A program made the position numbers and the translations under genes. From Pammene aurita (taxonomy: Eukaryota > Arthropoda > Insecta > Lepidoptera > Tortricidae), in assembly GCA_947086415.1 (NCBI GenBank), contig OX352301.1, positions 8,430,114-8,494,113 on the forward strand: 64,000 bases of DNA, in the 5' to 3' direction. Below are positions 20,905 to 30,100 of the stretch, piece after piece; within the stretch, counting starts at the first letter, position 1; every line of letters starts with the position of its first letter. The notes under the pieces are model-generated. The model made no database searches, had not been told where the DNA came from, and saw only the letters and a list, made by a program, of their open reading frames with translations.

Positions 20905-22200
20905 GTGGCAGACTGTACTGTTCTTTAGACAATCATCTAAATACTTATAATTTATTCTAATATCGGTTAGGAGGAATTGGTTCTAAATCAGTTTACAAGT
21001 TTTTGATATTATACGATTTTATGGCTGACTGTACTTTTCTTCAGACAATCATCTGATACTTAGGGTATTGAAACGATTCTAATATCAGTTACGGGGAAAA
21101 GGTTCTAAATCAGTTTACAAGTTTTTGATATTATACGATTTTATGGCTGACTGTATCTTCAGACAATCATCTGATACTTAGGGTATTGAGACGATTCTAA
21201 TATCGGTTAAGAGGAATTGATTCTAAACCAGTTTACAAGTTTTTGATATTATACGATTTTACGGCTGCCTGTACTTTTCTTCAGACAATCATCTGATACT
21301 TAGGGTATTGAGACGATTCTAATATCAGTTACGAGGAAGACGTTCTAAATCAGTTTACAAGTTTTTGATATTATACGATTTTATGGCTGACTGTATCTTC
21401 AGACAATCATCTGATACTTAGGGTATTGAGACGATTCTAATATCGGTTAGGAGGAAGAGGTTCTAAATCAGCTTGCAAGTTTTTGATAGTTTATGATTTT
21501 GTGGCTGACTATACTTTGTTTAGACAATCATTTGATACTTAGGGTATCAAGACGATTCTAATATCGGTTAGGAGGAATAGATTCTAAATCAGTACAAGTT
21601 CTTGACAATTTATGATTTTTTGGCTGACTGTACTTTTATTTAGATAATCATCTAAATACTCATTATTTATTCTTATATTTGTTAGGAGCAATTGGTTCTA
21701 AATCAGTTTACAAGTTTTTGACATGATACGATTTTATGGCTGACTGTACTTTTATTTAGACAATCATCTGATACTTAGGGTATTGAGAATATTCTAATTT
21801 CGGTTAGGAGGAATAGTTTCTAAATCAGTTTACAAGTTTTTGACAGTTTATGATTTTGTGGCTGACTGTACTTTTTTTTAGATAATTATCTAAATACTTA
21901 TTATTATTCAGAAGGAATTGGTTCTAAATCAGTTTACAGGTTTTTGACTTTCTACGATTTTATGGCCGACTGTACTTTTCTTTAGACAATCACGATTCTA
22001 ATATCGGTTAGGAGGAAGAGGTTCTAAATCAGTTTACAAGTTTTTGACACTTAATGATTTTGTGGCTGACTGTACTTTTATTTAGACAATCATCTAAATA
22101 CTTATTATTATTTATTCTAATATCGGTAAGAAGGAATTGGTTCTAAATCAGTTTACAGGTTTTTGACAATATACGATTTTGTGACTGACTGTACTTTACT
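20905..22200 (+). repeat. ~118-bp satellite array inside the hAT-type element
   Basis: About twelve tandem units. Each contains GGCTGACTGTACTTTTCTTTAGACAATCATCTGATACTTAGGGTATTGAG-like sequence, then TCTAATATCGGTTAGGAGGAA and TCTAAATCAGTTTACAAGTTTTTGA. The GACTGTA landmark recurs at 20911, 21027, 21149, 21389, 21507, 21626, 21742, 21864, 21968, 22068 and 22187 (a variant at 21267), so spacing ranges from 100 to 122 bp. Neighbouring units near 21020-21480 alternate between two subtypes. Confidence 0.9.
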
Positions 22201-22270
22201 TCAAACACTGTGAGTTAAATAAAAGCTTACAAAAAATAGCTTTCTTAATATACTTAAGGTGCATCACACA

Positions 22271-22454
22271 ATTGAGCGGAATATAGTCGATCATAGACAA
22301 TAATCAGCCGGAAATCGGAAACAACCGAACTTCCGACAAATTTTTGTCTATGGTGTCTGATTTTTTGTATGGAGTCAGACAAAATTCAGAGGTTGGGTTT
22401 TTTCTTACTTAGAGCTGATTATTGTCTATGATCGACCGCTACGATTCCGCTAAT
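22271..22454. mobile_element. Nested inverted-repeat MITE
   Basis: A perfect 23-bp inverted repeat (22286-22308 and 22414-22436, containing GATCATAGACAATAATCAGC) is bordered by looser outer complementarity (ATTGAGCGGAAT against ATTCCGCTAAT). It sits at the right edge of the satellite, within the hAT-type element. Confidence 0.6.
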
Positions 22455-22781
22455 CGATGCCCAAAGCCTGAATCCGAACTGATATATGTAAAAAAAAACA
22501 TCACAAGCATGGCAGCAGTGCGAAATTAATATATCTATGTAGAAGTAATCTGGTGGTAATCAGTCAACAATTCTAGTAATTTGGAATCAATTTTGATTCC
22601 CAATTAATAGTAATTGTACTATTTCTATATATGATTCCTGATTCCTTAATATGTACTGGTAATCATCGTTTCACTTGATTACATTACAAGTAATCTGACA
22701 ACCGGTAGTGGATTACAGAAGTAAAATCAAGTAATCGTGTAATCAGGAATCGATTACGAAATGCCCATCTCTGTGCGTAAC

Positions 22782-25243
22782 AAGCCAAGCTAATTTCGTT
22801 ACTTAATCATTCTCTCTCGGGCAATTAAACGTGAATTGTTTCTGAAAGTTGATCATGATTCATGATCAACATGAAGCCAACGAATGTCAACCGCGATAAC
22901 CTCCCGCTCACGCATTTGTTTTATACCTAAGTATATTTTTATTTTTGATTGCGTAGTTGTGCTGCTGGCTTGCAGTCTTTAATGCTGGTATTACACTGAT
23001 ATTATATAACACAACTTAGGATGCCGCTGCAATGTATAATAAAGTCATCCTTGTAATATTGTCTTTTAACGTTATATAGTTAACAGTAGTGTAAGAGTAC
23101 CATAAGGAGGACTAGACAACGCATAGTCTAAACCGATAAAGGCAGAACCTTGAAATTTGAAATGTATATGTCACTGCAGTGGAAAAGGTGCCCAATTTGT
23201 CGATATGGAGTTATTACTACTTCCTAAAACTACACATTACGCTCCCTTTATCTTTTAGTGAAATAAATATCTATTTTTATAGACAAAGTGGGACCTTTCA
23301 CTAAACTCATCCACATATATTCTTCAAATTTTGTATAGCTCTGCAAGAAACAATTTTTCGAATTTTTGAAACAGAAAGAAAAGTTAACCACTTCCATATA
23401 CGGACTATTTTTATACAAAAGTATAGGTACATTTAACTCCTGTACACAAACTTTCTTAATAAAGATTGTCTGTGCGAACTCTCGGGTAACTCTGCACAAT
23501 CTACTTAAGGTTTTTACGTCAGTCTTAGCCGTAATTGGTCCAAGTTTCTGATTCGTTACTGCGTCATCCGCGTCTTCGCTTTCTGTTCTAGAGACAGAAA
23601 AGATTAGCTTAAAATAAATGTGTTTATCTTAAAATATAGTATTTCTTAGAAAAATGCATGAGACAGACTCAGCATGCCGTACGTGAATAAAGCAAAAAAC
23701 TATATGCCTTAGAAAAAGCAGACTTGAAAGAATTCTTATCGGATTTTTTTTGCGCTTAAACATTTTTTTATTAAAAAATCAAAATAGTTACACCTTGATT
23801 GAACTCAGTGTAAAATTAAATTAGGCAATTGATTTCAGCACAATCTGTGTCGTTCGTTTAGTAGCTCGGGGATATGAAAAAAACAGCAAAATCCGTCTCA
23901 CTTTATCAAGCTGCTTCTGGATGAGTTGCAATGGCTTCCGTCAATAAGTTAGCTCAACGCATAGACATGGCTCAACGTCAACTATTACATGTGGTGATTT
24001 GGACGAATAGTCACTTACTTACTAGGATCTTTTGAATCTCGCACATTAGCCCTTAAGAGCTTATGAAGCCGTTTTTTGCCGTGAATTTCTTCAGTACACT
24101 TTTTTTCTTTTGAATCAAAACATTAAATGATGAATTTATATTTGGCTTATATTGACAAAATATAGCATCGTTTATAGTTACGCCTCAATAGCAAATTTTT
24201 CCAAAATTAGTCTTGGCGTTTGCGGCAGCCACAATGCAAGATTCTTTTTACACATGAAAATATCAGAATCATTTATTTCTTACTCTTCTTACTAGTCCTA
24301 ATTAACCAGTAATTAACCTATAACTCGTGATTAAACTGATCCATTTTTATCATTCGCTAGACTAGAATACTTTCATATAGATTTTTTTTCTTTTGGGAGG
24401 GAATATTATGATTATTGCTTTAATGATTGCATTAACGCTGTTTTTGAAAGAAATAAAGTCAATATTGACTTGGTTTTGTGTTAGATTTGTCTGTATTTTA
24501 TTTTAATACAAAATCTACATATTAGACTGACAATAACGTTTTTAAATGTATGTACGATTAATCATTTGGAAGAGCGAGGCCTTCTGACACAGGTACACCA
24601 TACCCACTAGAAGGTCTCAACCCCTCTACATGTTGTACATCTTCAGGTTTAATGAAATAAACTTTATTTTGTTTTATTTATTTATTTATATTTATTTTGA
24701 TATGTTGTGCACTTGAAGAACTAGGATGCCGAACCCATAACCCAAAAATCGCCGCTTATTCGATTATTTCGATTATACCAGAACTGTCGTTCCGAGCTCT
24801 TTGTGATGCAAATATAGAAGTTCCGACTTTAGTTCCATTGATTGAATTAACATATTCAACGCTTATGCAAACCGAGCCTATCTATACAGATTGAAATAAA
24901 GGGAAATAATTTTACATTACTACAATGTCGAATCGCATGGCATAACTGACAGTCGCTTGCGAGACAACTATGCTATCACACTTTTGTGACAGTTGAAATT
25001 TGGGGTGGAATCACTCAAGAGTGATATCTAAAATGGTGGCCATAGCCATAGACAAAACGCTCTAGCGAGACCTACTGACAGCTTGACAGTTAGGTGTGGA
25101 CACGTGTGTACAGATGGATATCACTCTATCCACTAGCGATACAAGTGTGACATCCACGTCTCACAGTTTGGCATGTCGAATCGTGTCCGGATATTTTATA
25201 TTTTATAGCATTTCCTCGGAGCGTCGTAGCGTAACTTACATAA
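22782..25243. other. Intergenic sequence, no gene recognised
   Basis: About 2.5 kb without a supportable exon. The stretch 24560-24690 ends in TAATGAAATAAACTTTATTTTG and a TTTA-rich tail, and may be the 3' end of an old retroposon. A GTGACA/CACTTTTGTGACAG-rich patch lies near 24975-25160. Confidence 0.4.
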
Positions 25244-25468
25244 GGCTGTGTTCAAACCAAACTGACTGTAAGCCGCCGAATGTGAGCGAACGTTACGCAG
25301 TTTATTGTATTTCCATACATATTCACTTTTTCGTTCACATCTACCCGACAATACGTTATTACACTATGCCTAGACGCTGACAAAAATACCGTTTATTTTC
25401 ACATTTACACTGGGGCTCACAGTGAGCCTGCTCACATTCGGCGGCTTACAGTTTGGTATGAAGACCTG
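25244..25468. mobile_element. Inverted-repeat MITE
   Basis: AACTG(ACTG)TAAGCCGCCGAATGTGAGC at ~25260-25287 is matched by the complement GCTCACATTCGGCGGCTTACAGTT at 25430-25453. The outer parts are weakly complementary (TTCAAACC... against ...GGTATGAA). It is non-coding and lies about 170 bp before the Bel-Pao insertion. Confidence 0.6.
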
Positions 25469-25637
25469 TTCAATTACTCCCATAAACATTTTCAAACCCA
25501 TATGCATAGAAATAAACAATGAAACATGTATTATTACTGCTTATAAATAAACTATTTGTATGTATCATTCGAATTTGTTAAGCTGTTTCATAAAAGGGCA
25601 TAAGTACGGCCATTTTATTAATTTTAAAGATACTAGT

Positions 25638-27115
25638 TGTGGCCGCCAGGCTACTCTCTGGCGTCAGTCTGCATCAGCGACAGCACAGTCTAAATATTTA
25701 TTTATGCGGATACAGAGCATTCGCTGGTTCGGGATCCAATTCCTCCCACTGTGGAACGGGACTCTCAGTAATAACACTCACTGCACTTGGATTCTTATTT
25801 ATTACTAAAACACAATCACTCGGTACACTTGGCTAACTATGGCTATTTACACTATTTACAACTTATATCCTAGAACAGGTACATATACCCTGTCCGAGGA
25901 TAGGCACATTTACCCTACTTCGCACTGTCACTAACTTTACTTGAACTACTTAGTCCACGAACAGGTACATATACCCTGCCCGAGTACTGGCACGTTTACC
26001 CTAAGAGCACTAGGTACAAACTGAGACACTAACACTTTACTTATAACGCTTAGTCCATAAACAGGTACATATACCCTGTCATATGAACCCTAGGTACGCT
26101 AGGCACTAAACTTTAACACTAGGCACATAGAAAGCCGGTACGCACACTGATATACTGATACTGTCGACTACTGGTCACTATTATCTCTTCTTCTTCTTAT
26201 TTTTCTTGCTGGAACTGCTTGCTGAACTGAACTGAACTACGGCGGTGCGTGCCGGCTTTTATATGATTCGAAAATAGCGAGGGTGGAAATATCTAGAACA
26301 ATCTGAAAGAGAGATCTATCTTCATCTCTTTTACGCTATGGAAAAATCTAGATATTTTAGACAAGGATATCTCTATCTTTTTCACGCATTCGAAGACTCT
26401 AGAAGTTTTAGACAGAGAAGTCCTTTGTTTACATTGCTATCTCTTTCTTGCACTCGACTTAGGATATTTGCGTATTTATTTACATTTTTGCTTATATCTC
26501 GAAAACTACTGGACGGATTTTGATGATTTATACCTTGTTAGAAAGATCTTTGCAAGATCTGTCTATCTAGGACATTATCTTTACATAATATCAATAAACT
26601 AAAAAGTTGCTTTTTCTTATTAGTTAATTTTGTATGGGAGTGAGCTTCTATCTACTCTAACTCCGGTATCCTAAGTCCGAGGCTTACAAAACTATATCTA
26701 CTGGATAGTTTACTAGAAAACCTATCTCTAGAGGTATGTATGACCTATGTGGGCTGCGGCATTTTCCGGAAAAATCAAAATGTTTTCGCGGCTCTCGCTT
26801 CGGTCAAGCTTTGCCACCTCAGTCGGGGCCCGCGGTCGTCGTTTGGTAATTACGGCTGCTTGGGTCAACATTCAGTCAAATACGCCGCTCCCCCTCTGCC
26901 CGCCCTCAGTCGGGCGCGTACCATCACAGAAGGCACACATACTGCTTTTCAGCGGTACAAACAAGTCTTGTTTCTGCACAGACATTAATCAATCTAGTTT
27001 TACTTTAATAAAGTTGACCTGTGTGTACCACTTATTTATCACCTTACCTAGACACCTTATTACTAACTAGGTAGAATACAATTTATTTAGGTAGGGATCT
27101 AGGCTGTCCGTAACA
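25638..27115 (-). repeat. 3' LTR of the Bel-Pao element
   Basis: Identical to the right LTR except for differences seen at 26546 (A, against G 34126), 26577 (A, against G 34157) and 26922 (C, against T 34502). It contains three direct copies of ACAGGTACATATACCCTG (near 25875, 25960 and 26061), shared with the other LTR. The Gag-Pol stop codon falls inside this LTR. Confidence 0.95.
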
Positions 27116-30100
27116 GTTCTGCCCCCGCTGACGCTCCTGCGGCTGCTCCTGTTGCAACGGTAGGACAGCCAGCTTCGTGACGGGCCTCCGGAACACGCCT
27201 CCCTTGGTCTGGACGTCGGCTGATCGGACTCCGCCATCTGGTCCCTGGTACACCTTCGTGACGATCCCTCGCGGCCATACGTTGCGTGGTAAATTCCCAT
27301 CCACGATGATTACGTAGTCGCCCTCCTGGATCGGTCTCACTCCGTTAGCCGCTGACTGTCGTGGTGCAAGTGTGGGTAGGTACTCGCGCACCCACCGCCT
27401 CCAAAAATGGTCCGCTAGAGCTTGGCTGGCGCGCCAAGTTCTTCGGTCGGCTTCCTCGCATGGTCCTGTCGGTGGAACCCCCGTCGATCCGCCCAGCAGA
27501 AAGTGCGCTGTCAGAGCTTCTTCATCTTTAGGGTCTACCGAAACGTGGGTCAGCGGTCTTGCGTTGACGGTGTTTTCTGCTTCGGCTAGCACGGTCATCA
27601 GTAATTCTTCTTTCGGCGCCTTTGTGTGCAGAGTGGCTGTCAATGCGCTCTTCACGGAGCGCACCAGTCGCTCCCAGGCTCCGCCTTGATTTGGTGCACC
27701 GGGTGGGATGAACCTCCACGAAATGTTCTTCTGCACGCCGTACTCTTGAAGTGCAGGTATCCATTCTTTGTACGCGTTGCGTAGCTCGATGTCTGATCCC
27801 CGGAAATTGGTTGCATTGTCACTGTATATGACCGCGGGCCATCCTCGTCGTGCCGCCAGTCGTCGTAGAGCCATTATCGCTGAGTCTGTCGATAGGCTGT
27901 GGACGACCTCCAGATGCACAGCTCGCGTAGTTAGACAGGTGAACAATGCAACCCACCTTTTTTCGTGTCTTCGTCCGATGGTTACCATGAGTGGCCCAAA
28001 CAGGTCCACGGCTGTGTTCGTGAACGGTCTTTTATACGGCTCGATTCTTGCCAGTGGCAAGTCTCCCATTGCTGGCACCTTCGGCTGTGTCTTTCGAAGA
28101 ATGCACAGGCGGCACTTGCCAGCCACTTGTCGCACCGTCGGCCGTAGGTGAATGATCCAGTGAAGCTGACGCAGATCATTCACAACCCGTTCGTTGTTGG
28201 CGTGTCCAGCTTCCCGATGTGCTCGAGCGATCATTAGCTTGATCACTCGATGTCTGCCGTCCAGGATTACAGGTCTCTTTTCCAGTCCTTGCACTGGCGC
28301 TGCGTTGATCCGTCCCCGCATCCTTATTAGACCATCTTCATCCATTACTGGGTCTAATTCGAAGATCCGACTCTTCCGGTTCACTGGCTCTTGCTTAACC
28401 AGACTTCGGTATTCCTCCGGGAAACTTGTCCGCTGCACGTACTGGAAGAGCAAGTGTTCCGCCTTCTTCCGATGTCTCACTTGCAGCGGCACTCGTTGTC
28501 GGGTCTTAAGGCACTCGACGAACTGGTAAACGCGTGCTGTCGCGTTCAGCAGTCTGTTGTAGTCGGAGAATCGATCGATGTCGGGAATGGGTTCCTTGTT
28601 TACCTTCGGTTCTTCTGTTGCAGCGCAAATTATTTCTTCCCTCTCGGCTGGATCCGTAGTCTCCTGGGGCATCTTCTCCTTTGGCCATTCGTTTTCCGGC
28701 CTCTTCAGGAAGTCTGGTCCTTGATACCATCGGCTGTCGAAGGTGACTTGTCTTCTGTTATCCGGCCGGGTAGCTTCATCTGCCGGATTTTCCTTGGTTG
28801 GTACCCAGCGCCATTGACTCGGCTTCGTTAGCTCCGCTATCTCTCCTAAGCGGTTGGCTACGTAGGCGCTGTAGCGTTTGGCGTCGTTGCGAATCCAGTG
28901 GAGTACTGTTCCACTATCAGTCCACATAACGACTCGTGCTGGCGTCAGGCGGTGCTCTTCTCGGATGGTCTGCTGCAGTCTCGATCCGATGAGCGCTGAC
29001 TGTAGCTCCATGCGTGGCACGCTGAGTTGTCTCGTTGGCCCCACCTTACTTTTGGCGGCGACCATGCTGACCAGGGCCGTCCCATCTTCTTGGACGACTC
29101 TCCAATAAGCCACGCATGCGTACGCCTTAGTGCTGGCGTCCACGAAGACGTGTAGTTCCTTGCTTGCCGCTGCCCCCGTTGACAAGTAGCATCTGGGAAT
29201 TCGAAGTGCTGCAACGCTGTCCAAAGCCCGTAGCCATTCTTCGAAGTCGTGCTTGTCCTCTTCTGGCAGTGGTGAGTCCCAGTCCAGTTTCTTGGCCCAC
29301 AAGTTTTGTAACTGGACTTTGGCTGTTATCGTGTAGTGACTTAACAGCCCCAGTGGGTCGTACACGGACATCACGGCCGATAGCATTTGCCTCTTCGTCG
29401 GCGTAGTCTTCATGTCTCGTACCTCGGCCGGTACCCTCATCATGGCCGTGTTAAACCCGAGCTCGTCCGTTTCAGGGTTCCAGTACATGCCAAGGATCTT
29501 GTTTTCCTTCTTCCCTAGCTGCGCCGGTGCGCTTGCGTGCAGCTCTTGTGGGATACCTTGCAGTAACTTCTTACTGTTGGACGTCCATCCACGAAGCTTG
29601 AACCCTCCTTTAGCGTGCGACGATGTTACTTGCGTGGCACGATGTACGAGCTCTTCCTCGTCCGGATAGTTTGCCACGTAGTCGTCCATGTAGTGGTTAC
29701 GGACGATGTCCTCTACAGCATCCGGGAATTCTTCGGCGTTGTCCTGGGCGTTCCTGTTGCGAACGCTGTGCGCCAGGAAAGGCGAGCTCGCTGCGCCGAA
29801 CAGCATGCTCGTCATCTTGTAGAACTGCGGGTTTCCGGTTCGGCGGTCTCCTCTCCAGACGAAAGTTTGTGAGGGCTGGTCCTCACTCCTCATCTTGATC
29901 TGGAGGAACATCTCCTGTAGGTCCGCCACCACGGCGAACTTCCCTTCGCGGAACCGGAACAGTATCCCGATCAGTGACTGTAGTAAGTCCGGCCCTTCCA
30001 GTAGAAAATCGTTGAGGCACTTCCCTTGGCTGCGACACGCTGCATCGAAGACTAATCTGATCTTTCCTGGTTTGTTGGGATTGGTCACAGCGAAGTGCGG

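Larger units (their letters stand above)
20360..22773. mobile_element. Non-autonomous hAT-type element with internal satellite
   Basis: Ends CAGAGTTGGGCAT and ATGCCCATCTCTG are complementary apart from one base. Perfect 8-bp duplications TGCGTAAC lie at 20352-20359 and 22774-22781. Both subterminal regions (20380-20580, 22530-22760) are packed with GTAATC/GATTAC words, plausible transposase-binding repeats. The 2414-bp interior has no transposase. A short open start after 20620 (MMDIIKDC...) runs into a GGTTCCGTAC repeat remnant (20665-20720). The rest is a ~118-bp satellite array and a nested inverted-repeat element. Mobilisation must have come from a transposase supplied elsewhere. Confidence 0.85.

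Noticed and set aside
20905..22200. CRISPR-like array
   Set aside because: Units are ~118 bp head-to-tail copies without unique spacers, inside a transposon in eukaryotic DNA. It is a satellite.
22782..25243. Possible host exons
   Set aside because: I looked for conserved domain motifs with splice signals and found none that I could defend; the short open frames are not distinctive.
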